Positions 5,969 through 12,455 of a stretch of DNA of 12,842 nucleotides are shown one piece after another. The notes below the pieces were generated by a model. That model was not told the DNA's origin, made no database searches, and was given only the letters and a program-made list of their open reading frames with translations. Made by a program: the position numbers and the translations under genes. Source of the DNA: Gammaproteobacteria bacterium (GTDB lineage: Bacteria > Pseudomonadota > Gammaproteobacteria > Pseudomonadales > Oleiphilaceae); the NCBI GenBank assembly GCA_003695085.1, contig RFIV01000180.1:1-12842 (forward strand), given 5' to 3'. Numbering within the stretch: position 1 is the first letter of the stretch; every line of letters starts with the position of its first letter.

Positions 5969-8101
5969 TCAGCTGGCCGCAAGTGCGTTAAGCAGAAATT
6001 GCTGAACATTGAATGCCGCTTCATCGGGGCCGGGCTCCAGCTTCTCATACAGTCCGTCTTCATGCAGCATCCAGCTGAGCTGATTATCCTTCAGGTGTGC
6101 CTCCAGCTCGACCTGAATACGCTCGGACAGTTTCTTGTCCTCGACCGGGAAGCCCACCTCCACCCGCCGCAGCAGGTTGCGGACCATCCAGTCGGCACTG
6201 GAACAGTAGACTTCATCCTTTCCGTCATTGTGGAACCAGTATACCCGGGTATGCTCCAGAAAACGTCCGACTACCGAGCGCACACGAATATTCTCGGAAA
6301 CCCCGGGAACACCGGGCCGCAGACAACAGATTCCGCGGACAATCAAGTCAATCTGCACACCCGCCTGCGATGCCCGGTACAGCGCCTGAATGATCTTCGG
6401 CTCGGTCAGGGAATTGACCTTGACCCGGATAAATGCCGGCTTGCCCCGCTGCGCATGCTCCGCTTCCCGCTCAATCTTTCTGATGAGCCCGCTGTGCAGG
6501 GTAAAGGGCGCATGCAGCAGCTTGCGGATTTTCATGACCTTGGACATGCCGGTGAGCTGCTGGAAAATCCGGTTCACATCCTCACAGATCGTCTTGTCGG
6601 CGGTCAACAGGCTGTAATCCGTGTACAGGCGCGCATTGCCCGCATGGTAATTCCCGGTGCCCAGGTGCGCATAGCCCTTGAGCTTGCCCTTCTCCCGGCG
6701 AACAATGTGAATCAGCTTGCAGTGGGTCTTGTAGCCCACCACGCCATAGACGACGATCACGCCAGCTTCCTGCAGCCGGCTGGCCAGTTCAAGATTGGAT
6801 TCTTCATCAAATCGCGCACGCAGCTCGATGACGGCTGTCACCTCCTTGCCACGGCGCGCAGCATCCACCAGTGCCGCAACGATTTCAGAGTTGCTGCCCG
6901 TCCGGTACAGCGTCTGGCGGATGGCCAGTACGTCGGGGTCACGCGCTGCCTGCCGCAACAGGTCCACCACCGGCGAGAAGCTCTGATAGGGATGCAACAG
7001 CAGGAAGTCCTGACGGGCGATCTGGCCGAACAGGCTGTCCTTCTGTTTCAGTCCGGGAGGCAATCCAGGCGTAAAGGCCGGGTATAGCAGGTCCGGCCGG
7101 TTCACCAGCCCGGGCACGGCCATCAGGCGTGCCAGATTGACCGGGCCGGCCACCCGGTAGCATTCGTGGGGCTTGAGGCCAAACTCGTCGAGCAGGAACT
7201 GTTCCAGCTCCTGAGGGCAGTTGTCGGCGATCTCGAGGCGCACGGCATCGCCAAACCGCCGGCTGAGCAACTCCCCTCGCAGTGCCTGTGCCAGATCCTC
7301 CATGTCATCTTCTTCCAGCACCAGGTCCGCGTTGCGGGTAATACGAAACTGGTACATGCCCTTCACGGTCATGCCGGGAAAGAGTTGTTCGGCAAATTCG
7401 TGGATGATCGAGGACAGGAACACCAGGCAGGTCCCGTTTTCCGCCACCTCTTCGGGCAGCTTGACCAGCCGCGGCAGGGAGCGGGGAGCCGGTACGATGG
7501 CGAGGCCGTTCTCACGACCAAAGGCGTCCTTGCCTTCCAGCTCGGTTATGAAGTTCAGGCTCTTGTTGACCAGCCGGGGAAACGGGTGGCTCGGATCCAG
7601 GCCGATGGGGTTGATAACCGGCCGCACTTCGTTCTCGAAGTAGTTCTCGATCCAGGCACGTTGCGCCTCGGTCCACTCGCTGCGGCGCAGGAAGTGGATG
7701 CCTTCGGCCTCCAGCGCGGGCAGCAGCACATCGTTCAGCAGCGCATACTGCCGCTCCACGTGCACATGGGCCTCTGCAGCGATCTGCTCCAGGACCTGCT
7801 GCGGCGCCATGCCGTCCGGTCCGATGCTTTCGCGGCCGTACTTGATCTGCTGCTTCAGTCCGGCAACACGAATTTCGAAAAACTCATCCATGTTGCTGCT
7901 GAAAATGCAGGCAAACATCAGCCGGTTGAGCAGCGGATGACTCTCATCCTCCACCTGATTGAGCACACGCACGTTGAACTGCAAGTGGCTCAGTTCCCGG
8001 TTGAAGTAAAGCTCCGGCGACGTCAGATCCGGCCCGGTATCCGCTTCCGGATCAGTCGCCGCATCCAGGCTGCTCTTGAGTGTTTCCACGGTCTCGGTCA
8101 T
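5969..8101 (-). CDS. ppk1: Polyphosphate kinase 1
   Basis: This enzyme reversibly transfers the terminal phosphate of ATP to inorganic polyphosphate at the inner membrane or cytosol. From the start chosen here it is 710 residues, within the usual range. The N-terminal domain begins with L-Y-F-N-R-E-L-S-x-L-x-F-N, a PPK1 hallmark. In the phospholipase-D-like C-terminal half, H460 lies in Y-K-T-H-C-K and corresponds to the phosphorylated histidine (H435 in E. coli). H617 lies in R-F-L-E-H-x-R-V-Y and matches E. coli H592. R-G-I-C-C-L-R-P-G is also present. The frame is open up to 8212, but that would run into hemB, and those 37 extra residues look unlike the family. The ATG at 8101 is preceded by AGGAG and AGGGA. 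It lies 29 bp after hemB, as in pseudomonads, and 9 bp before the permease. Confidence 0.97.
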   Translation of the reverse strand: MTETVETLKSSLDAATDPEADTGPDLTSPELYFNRELSHLQFNVRVLNQVEDESHPLLNRLMFACIFSSNMDEFFEIRVAGLKQQIKYGRESIGPDGMAPQQVLEQIAAEAHVHVERQYALLNDVLLPALEAEGIHFLRRSEWTEAQRAWIENYFENEVRPVINPIGLDPSHPFPRLVNKSLNFITELEGKDAFGRENGLAIVPAPRSLPRLVKLPEEVAENGTCLVFLSSIIHEFAEQLFPGMTVKGMYQFRITRNADLVLEEDDMEDLAQALRGELLSRRFGDAVRLEIADNCPQELEQFLLDEFGLKPHECYRVAGPVNLARLMAVPGLVNRPDLLYPAFTPGLPPGLKQKDSLFGQIARQDFLLLHPYQSFSPVVDLLRQAARDPDVLAIRQTLYRTGSNSEIVAALVDAARRGKEVTAVIELRARFDEESNLELASRLQEAGVIVVYGVVGYKTHCKLIHIVRREKGKLKGYAHLGTGNYHAGNARLYTDYSLLTADKTICEDVNRIFQQLTGMSKVMKIRKLLHAPFTLHSGLIRKIEREAEHAQRGKPAFIRVKVNSLTEPKIIQALYRASQAGVQIDLIVRGICCLRPGVPGVSENIRVRSVVGRFLEHTRVYWFHNDGKDEVYCSSADWMVRNLLRRVEVGFPVEDKKLSERIQVELEAHLKDNQLSWMLHEDGLYEKLEPGPDEAAFNVQQFLLNALAAS

Positions 8102-8105
8102 GACT

Positions 8106-8115
8106 TCCCTCTCCT
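8106..8115 (-). promoter_or_regulatory. Ribosome-binding site deciding the ppk1 start
   Basis: The minus strand reads AGGAG then AGGGA, 9 and 4 nt before the ATG at 8101. This favours that start over the upstream in-frame ATG at 8212, which lies inside hemB. Confidence 0.75.
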
Positions 8116-8130
8116 CTTGCCTCGCGGACG

Positions 8131-9141
8131 TCAGCCCGACTGCTTCATCAACTGTGCCGCACGCTTGGCAAAGTAGGTCAGAATACCATCGGCCCCGGCA
8201 CGACGAATGCAAAGCAATGATTCCATCATCACCGCATCGCCGTCCAGCCAGCCGTTCTGAGCCGCGGCACAGTGCATCGCATACTCACCGCTGACCTGAT
8301 AGACGTATGTCGGCACACCCAGTTCGTGCTTGACCCGATGTACGATGTCCAGATAGGGCATGCCTGGCTTGACCATGACCATATCCGCACCCTCTTCAAG
8401 ATCCATGGTCACTTCGTGCAGGGCTTCGTCACTGTTGGCCGGATCCATCTGGTAACTGTACTTGTTGCCCCCGCCCAGATTGGCCGCCGACCCCACGGCA
8501 TCCCGGAACGGGCCGTAGTAGCTGGAGGCATACTTGGCCGAGTAGGCGAGAATGCGTGTATTGATGAACCCGGCTTCCTCGAGTGCCATACGGATCGCAC
8601 CGATACGGCCGTCCATCATGTCCGAGGGCGCAACCACGTCGGCGCCCGCCTCAGCGTGCGAAAGTGCCTGTTTTACCAGCACCTCAACGGTTTCATCATT
8701 GAGGACATAGCCGGTTTCATCAATCAGCCCGTCCTGACCGTGCGAGGTGAAGGGATCCAGGGCCACGTCTGTGATGACACCCAGTTCCGGAAAGTGGTGC
8801 TTCAGCGCACGTACCGCTGTCTGGGCAATGCCCTCGGGATTGCATGCTTCCCGGGCATCGTCACTCTTGTGCTCGGGCGGAGTGACCGGAAAGAGTGCCA
8901 CGGCGGGAATGCCCAGCTCAACCAGTTCTTCCGCTTCCTTCACCAGCAGATCCACCGAGACACGCTCGATGCCGGGCATGGACGGGACAGCCTCCCTCTT
9001 GTTCTGCCCCGGCAGGACAAACATGGGGTAGATCAGGTTGTCCACAGTCAGTGTGGTTTCGCGCATCAGGCGGCGACTGAAGTCAGCGGCGCGCATGCGA
9101 CGCATGCGGGTGACGGGGTATCGACGAGGTACGGGTTTCAC
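8131..9141 (-). CDS. hemB: Delta-aminolevulinic acid dehydratase (porphobilinogen synthase)
   Basis: HemB condenses two 5-aminolevulinate molecules to porphobilinogen in tetrapyrrole synthesis, in the cytosol. With the GTG start at 9141 it is 336 residues. The Schiff-base lysines are K203 in Y-S-A-K-Y-A-S-S-Y-Y and K258 in V-M-V-K-P-G-M-P-Y. The metal loop reads D-V-A-L-D-P-F-T-S-H-G-Q-D-G (125-138): aspartates replace the cysteines of zinc enzymes, as in the magnesium-dependent Pseudomonas enzyme. R-Y-P-V-T-R-x-R-R-x-R at the N-terminus also matches the Pseudomonas form. An in-frame ATG at 9177 would add 12 residues but has no good ribosome-binding site, whereas the GTG has GGGAG seven bases before it. 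It is the first gene of a probable hemB-ppk1-permease transcript and diverges from the TVP38 fusion gene. Confidence 0.97.
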   Translation of the reverse strand: MKPVPRRYPVTRMRRMRAADFSRRLMRETTLTVDNLIYPMFVLPGQNKREAVPSMPGIERVSVDLLVKEAEELVELGIPAVALFPVTPPEHKSDDAREACNPEGIAQTAVRALKHHFPELGVITDVALDPFTSHGQDGLIDETGYVLNDETVEVLVKQALSHAEAGADVVAPSDMMDGRIGAIRMALEEAGFINTRILAYSAKYASSYYGPFRDAVGSAANLGGGNKYSYQMDPANSDEALHEVTMDLEEGADMVMVKPGMPYLDIVHRVKHELGVPTYVYQVSGEYAMHCAAAQNGWLDGDAVMMESLLCIRRAGADGILTYFAKRAAQLMKQSG

Positions 9142-9148
9142 AGAAACA

Positions 9149-9155
9149 CTCCCTG
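9149..9155 (-). promoter_or_regulatory. Ribosome-binding site supporting the GTG start of hemB
   Basis: CAGGGAG on the minus strand lies 7 nt before GTG at 9141. The ATG at 9177 is preceded only by an A/T-leaning sequence with no GGAG-like motif. Confidence 0.6.
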
Positions 9156-9184
9156 AGTGAGCTTGAATTTGAACCATAGCTTAA

Positions 9185-9252
9185 GGTACCGGGCCCGAAT
9201 AGCCAACTCGCCATTGGTCAGGCGAAGCATGCTGTTGCCGGCGGCCGGTACC
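9185..9252. repeat. Widely spaced inverted repeat in the hemB leader
   Basis: GGTACCGG (9185-9192) and CCGGTACC (9245-9252) are perfect 8-bp inverted copies 52 bp apart. In a transcript from the candidate hemB promoter they would pair and close a long stem-loop just upstream of the coding region. The intervening sequence is also GC-rich. A leader structure is inferred. Confidence 0.35.
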
Positions 9253-9266
9253 CGTGCTGCCCGCCC

Positions 9267-9294
9267 ATTTTATGCCAGAGCCGGTTGCGCCGTT
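9267..9294 (-). promoter_or_regulatory. Candidate promoter of hemB-ppk1-permease
   Basis: The minus strand carries TAAAAT (9267-9272), a good -10 element. No clear -35 hexamer is visible at the usual distance, so an activator could be involved. Transcription would start near 9260, giving a leader of about 120 nt to the GTG. Confidence 0.3.
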
Positions 9295-9300
9295 TGATCC

Positions 9301-9326
9301 CTGACAATTCTGTCATGTTCTGTCGG
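9301..9326 (+). promoter_or_regulatory. CTGAC/CTGTC repeats, Pho-box-like candidate operator
   Basis: CTGACAA (9301-9307), CTGTCAT (9310-9316) and CTGTCGG (9320-9326) follow at 9- and 10-bp steps. PhoB sites are direct CTGTCAT repeats at 11-bp steps, so this is similar but not canonical. The first two copies also form the inverted repeat TGACA-ATTC-TGTCA (9302-9315), which could instead be an operator for a dimeric repressor. The site lies between the two candidate divergent promoters. Confidence 0.35.
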
Positions 9327-9329
9327 GAA

Positions 9330-9356
9330 CCTGAGCGCCCTCAAACCCTCTATACT
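9330..9356 (+). promoter_or_regulatory. Candidate promoter of the TVP38-flavoprotein gene
   Basis: TATACT (9351-9356) is a good -10 element about 28 bp before the ATG. The matching -35 region (around 9330, CCTGAG) is poor. Transcription would start near 9363, and GGAG lies 7 nt before the ATG. Confidence 0.35.
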
Positions 9357-9384
9357 TGCCATAACCCTGTTAACGGAGTCTGAC

Positions 9385-11559
9385 ATGTCCCTCAAGAAAG
9401 GTCTGCTGCTACTCGCAGTGCTGGCCGCCATCGGTGCCTTCTTTGCCCTGGATCTCAACCAGTACCTGAGCCTCGAGAGCTTTCGCGCCCACAAGGCTGA
9501 TCTGCTGGCCCAGGTGCAGGCACACCCCTGGCAGTCCGCGGCGGTGTATTTCGTGGTCTATGTTCTGGTGACAGGCCTGTCCCTGCCCGGTGCAGCCGTG
9601 ATGACGCTTGCCGGCGGCGCCCTGTTCGGGCTGGTCACGGGCACGGTGCTGGTTTCCTTCGCCAGTACACTGGGGGCGACCCTGGCCTTTCTGGTTTCCC
9701 GTACGCTGCTCCGTGACTGGGTGCAGAAGAAATTTGGCAATCGCCTCAAGACGCTCAATGAAGGCGTTAAGAAGGATGGTGCCTTCTACCTGTTCGGCCT
9801 GCGCCTGGTGCCGGTCTTTCCCTTCTTCATGATCAATCTGGCCATGGGGCTGACACCGATTCGTACGCGCACCTTCTTCTGGGTCAGCCAGCTGGGCATG
9901 CTGCCCGGCACACTGGTGTACGTGAACGCGGGCACTCAACTGGGCCAGATCGAAACCCTGTCAGGCTTGCTGTCCCCGGCGCTGATCGGTTCCTTTGTGC
10001 TGCTGGCAGTCTTCCCGTTCCTGGCCCGGGCCATCATGAGCCACATCAGCGCTCGCCGCGTGCTCAGGGGGTATGACAAGCCCGCACACTTTGACCGCAA
10101 CCTGGTGGTGATCGGCGCCGGCAGCGCCGGGCTGGTCACGTCCTATATTGCGGCAGCGGTCAAGGCGAAAGTCACGCTGATCGAAAAGCACAAGATGGGG
10201 GGGGATTGCCTGAATACCGGCTGCGTCCCCAGCAAGGCACTGATTCGCTCTGCAACGCTGGCACAGAACATCCGCGAAAGCCAGGCGTATGGCATTCAGG
10301 CTGGCCAGCCGGAGGTTGATTTTGCCGCGGTCATGGAGCGGGTTGCCGGCGTCATCAAGACGGTCGAACCCCATGACTCGGTGGAACGCTACACGGAGCT
10401 GGGCGTGGAGTGCATCCAGGGCGCTGCCAGAATTCTGGACCCCTGGCGCGTGGAAGTGAACGGAAAGGTACTCACCACCCGTCATATCGTGGTGGCGACC
10501 GGGGCGCGTCCGTTTGTCCCGCCCATTCCGGGGTTGGAAACCATTGATTACTACACATCCGACACCATCTGGTCACTGCGTGAGCCGCCCAAACGCCTGC
10601 TGGTGCTCGGCGGCGGCCCCATCGGCTGCGAACTGGCGCAGAGCTTCAATCGACTGGGCATCCCCGTCGTACAAGTAGACCTGGCCGAACGCATCATGCC
10701 CCGTGAGGACCCGGACGTTTCGGAAGCCGTGCAGGCCCGTTTTGTGGACGAAGGCATCGAACTGCACCTGGGCTGCAAGGCAGAGCGTTTCGAAAAGCGG
10801 GCGGATGGCACCTCGGTGCTGGTGGCGACGCAGGGCGATCAAACCGTGGAGATCGAGTTTGACAAGGCGCTGCTGGCCATCGGTCGCCGCGCCAATACCT
10901 CGGGCTCCGGGCTGGAAGAGCTGGGGGTGGCGCTCAACCCCAATGGTACGATCGCCGTGAACGAGTACCTGCAAAGCAGCATTCCGACGATCTACGCCTG
11001 TGGTGATGTGGCCGGCCCCTATCAGTTCACCCATACGGCCGCCCATCAGGCCTGGTATGCCGCCGTCAACACCCTGTTCGGCACCTTCCGCCGCTTCAAG
11101 GTGGATTATCGTGTCATCCCCTGGGCCACCTTCACCTCACCGGAAGTTGGCCGGGTGGGGCTGAACGAAACGGATGCCAGGGCCCAGGGCATCGACTATG
11201 AAGTCACGCACTATGGTATCGACGATCTGGACCGGGCGATTGCCGACGGGGAGGCACACGGTTTTGTGAAGGTGCTGACCGTACCGGGCAAGGATCGGAT
11301 ACTGGGTGCTACGATCGTCGGCTACCATGCAGGTGAGCTGATCAATGAGTTTGTGCTGGCCATGAAACATGGCATCGGGCTGAATGGCATTCTGGGCACC
11401 ATTCATATCTATCCGACGCTGTCAGAAGCCAACAAATATGCCGCGGGCAACTGGAAACGCGCGCATGCTCCGCAAAAACTTCTGGAGTGGGTACGTCGCT
11501 ATCATGCCTGGCGGCGCGGCAAGGCAGGTGTCAGCCCTCTTGAAACACCTGCGCAGTAA
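9385..11559 (+). CDS. TVP38/TMEM64 membrane domain fused to FAD/NAD(P)-dependent oxidoreductase
   Basis: This 724-residue fusion has a membrane N-terminus. It starts with a signal-anchor-like segment (6-22), then a TVP38/TMEM64 (DedA-like) domain at about 45-200 with G-L-S-L-P-G-A (64-70) and F-G-L-R-L-V-P-V-F-P-F-F, and a last helix near 200-216. The C-terminus is a full class I pyridine nucleotide-disulfide oxidoreductase: FAD motif G-A-G-S-A-G (244-249), redox pair C275-L-N-T-G-C280-V-P-S-K, NAD motif G-G-G-P-I-G (409-414), second FAD motif C-G-D (539-541) and a dimer domain. The expected H-x-H-P-T is H674-I-Y676-P-T, so the base histidine of lipoamide dehydrogenase or glutathione reductase is a tyrosine. 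It lacks the C-terminal cysteine pair and NmerA domain of mercuric reductase. The flavoenzyme probably sits on the cytoplasmic face of the inner membrane; its substrate is unknown. Confidence 0.93.
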   Translation: MSLKKGLLLLAVLAAIGAFFALDLNQYLSLESFRAHKADLLAQVQAHPWQSAAVYFVVYVLVTGLSLPGAAVMTLAGGALFGLVTGTVLVSFASTLGATLAFLVSRTLLRDWVQKKFGNRLKTLNEGVKKDGAFYLFGLRLVPVFPFFMINLAMGLTPIRTRTFFWVSQLGMLPGTLVYVNAGTQLGQIETLSGLLSPALIGSFVLLAVFPFLARAIMSHISARRVLRGYDKPAHFDRNLVVIGAGSAGLVTSYIAAAVKAKVTLIEKHKMGGDCLNTGCVPSKALIRSATLAQNIRESQAYGIQAGQPEVDFAAVMERVAGVIKTVEPHDSVERYTELGVECIQGAARILDPWRVEVNGKVLTTRHIVVATGARPFVPPIPGLETIDYYTSDTIWSLREPPKRLLVLGGGPIGCELAQSFNRLGIPVVQVDLAERIMPREDPDVSEAVQARFVDEGIELHLGCKAERFEKRADGTSVLVATQGDQTVEIEFDKALLAIGRRANTSGSGLEELGVALNPNGTIAVNEYLQSSIPTIYACGDVAGPYQFTHTAAHQAWYAAVNTLFGTFRRFKVDYRVIPWATFTSPEVGRVGLNETDARAQGIDYEVTHYGIDDLDRAIADGEAHGFVKVLTVPGKDRILGATIVGYHAGELINEFVLAMKHGIGLNGILGTIHIYPTLSEANKYAAGNWKRAHAPQKLLEWVRRYHAWRRGKAGVSPLETPAQ

Positions 11560-12325
11560 CGGTCATGCGCGGCGCCGGCACCTCTTTTTCCACGTGGGCC
11601 GGCGCGGGCGCCTGCACCTCCTTGGGGGCTCTGGCTTGTGTCAGCGCCGGGTCCTTCCCGGCCAGCGTCGCCCAGGCAATGACCAGCGCCCCGCCCAGCA
11701 TGCAGCTGACACCGCAGAAACGGGCGATGAAAGCCCCCCGGCTGGTCAGCGGACAATTACCCCGCTGCATCCAGTGGCAGACATGAGTCGGCTCCTGAAT
11801 GAACAGCCGGCACAGCGACGTTCGGCGCTGAATGGCTGCACCGGTGTCCGCCTGATCCTGCTGCCGCAGGAACAGGACGATTGCAAAAAAACAGCCACTC
11901 AGCACCAGCGACGGCAGAAGAATATGCAACAAGTCGAGGCGGGTGGAGGTCGCCAGAGCGGTACCGTAGATGGCGCCCAGTACCATCACCAGCATGAAGA
12001 GCAGCGTCAGGACCATTCGCCCCAGACGGGTCTGGGTACGACGGGAGCGAGAGAAGGTGATCTCGATGATATCGCCGATCTGCAGGTTGGCCACATCATC
12101 TTCATGCAGGGCTGAAAAGCGGACAGGCTCCTTTTGCCAGAGGTATTCCACCACGGGGTAAAAAGGGGTATAAACGCCGTTTCGGCGCTGCCCGAACCCG
12201 GGCTGAAGGGCCACCACCTTTCCCTTGGTGGTATATGCACTGAACAGACTACGCGCGTAGTCCCAGGCCAGAAACCAGCCCGTCACGGCCAAGGTGATTC
12301 CGACCAGCAACATGAGAATATCCAT
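11531..12325 (-). CDS. DUF3592-like membrane protein
   Basis: This 264-residue protein has an N-terminal membrane helix (3-20), then a soluble segment with the spacing of DUF3592 domains. That segment holds G-K-V-V (35-38), Y-P-V-V-E-Y (56-61), S71 and I-G-D-I-I-E-I-T-F (83-91). Two further helices follow at about 104-126 and 132-153, and another at 203-222. Between these lies a cysteine-bearing stretch (C172, C183, C191, C204, C208). The last 40 residues are Pro/Ala/Glu-rich and probably disordered. Function is unknown. AAGG lies 8 nt before the ATG. Its last nine codons and stop overlap the end of the plus-strand fusion gene by 29 bp, tail to tail. The DUF3592 call rests on pattern only; the reading frame itself looks real. 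Confidence 0.72.
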   Translation of the reverse strand: MDILMLLVGITLAVTGWFLAWDYARSLFSAYTTKGKVVALQPGFGQRRNGVYTPFYPVVEYLWQKEPVRFSALHEDDVANLQIGDIIEITFSRSRRTQTRLGRMVLTLLFMLVMVLGAIYGTALATSTRLDLLHILLPSLVLSGCFFAIVLFLRQQDQADTGAAIQRRTSLCRLFIQEPTHVCHWMQRGNCPLTSRGAFIARFCGVSCMLGGALVIAWATLAGKDPALTQARAPKEVQAPAPAHVEKEVPAPRMTVTAQVFQEG

Positions 12326-12381
12326 TTCGAGCGCCTTTTATTGTTATCGCCAAAGCAACTGCACTGATACTCAGATCTGCA

Positions 12382-12411
12382 AGTATAAGACAAAGGTCTA
12401 ATTCAGCGCAA
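12382..12411 (-). promoter_or_regulatory. Candidate promoter of the DUF3592-like gene
   Basis: On the minus strand TTGCGC (12406-12411) and TATACT (12382-12387) are 18 nt apart, giving a start near 12375 and a leader of about 50 nt. The -10 element is good and the -35 keeps only TTG. The surrounding 130-bp gap is AT-rich compared with its neighbours and holds no gene. Confidence 0.4.
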
Positions 12412-12455
12412 ATTTTGTGACAGGCGTCCCAAAAAAGTGCCTTAAGTCAAAGACA

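Noticed and set aside
5999..8176. Two long plus-strand open frames opposite ppk1 (5999-7087 and 7166-8176)
   Set aside because: They mirror the codon pattern of ppk1, have compositions rich in His, Gln and Arg without recognisable motifs, and lack ribosome-binding sites.
8102..8212. Longer ppk1 frame starting at the ATG at 8212
   Set aside because: It would overlap the end of hemB, has no family-like sequence in the extra 37 residues, and a much better ribosome-binding site precedes the ATG at 8101.
8272..9156. Plus-strand open frame opposite hemB
   Set aside because: Shadow of the hemB coding strand; no family motif or start signal.
9142..9177. hemB start at ATG 9177
   Set aside because: No convincing ribosome-binding site. 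The added 12 residues are not needed to match the Pseudomonas N-terminus, and GTG 9141 has GGGAG at the right distance. It is still possible.
9385..11559. Mercuric reductase
   Set aside because: Lacks the metal-binding N-terminal domain and the C-terminal cysteine pair, and no mer genes are nearby.
2350..12190. Recurring GTTTCGGCGCTG-like words
   Set aside because: Short matches scattered in coding sequence in different frames; no regular spacing or shared context, so likely chance in GC-rich DNA.
12430..12455. T-run after the TetR-type gene as an intrinsic terminator
   Set aside because: A run of six T is present on the minus strand, but the sequence before it does not form a convincing GC-rich stem.
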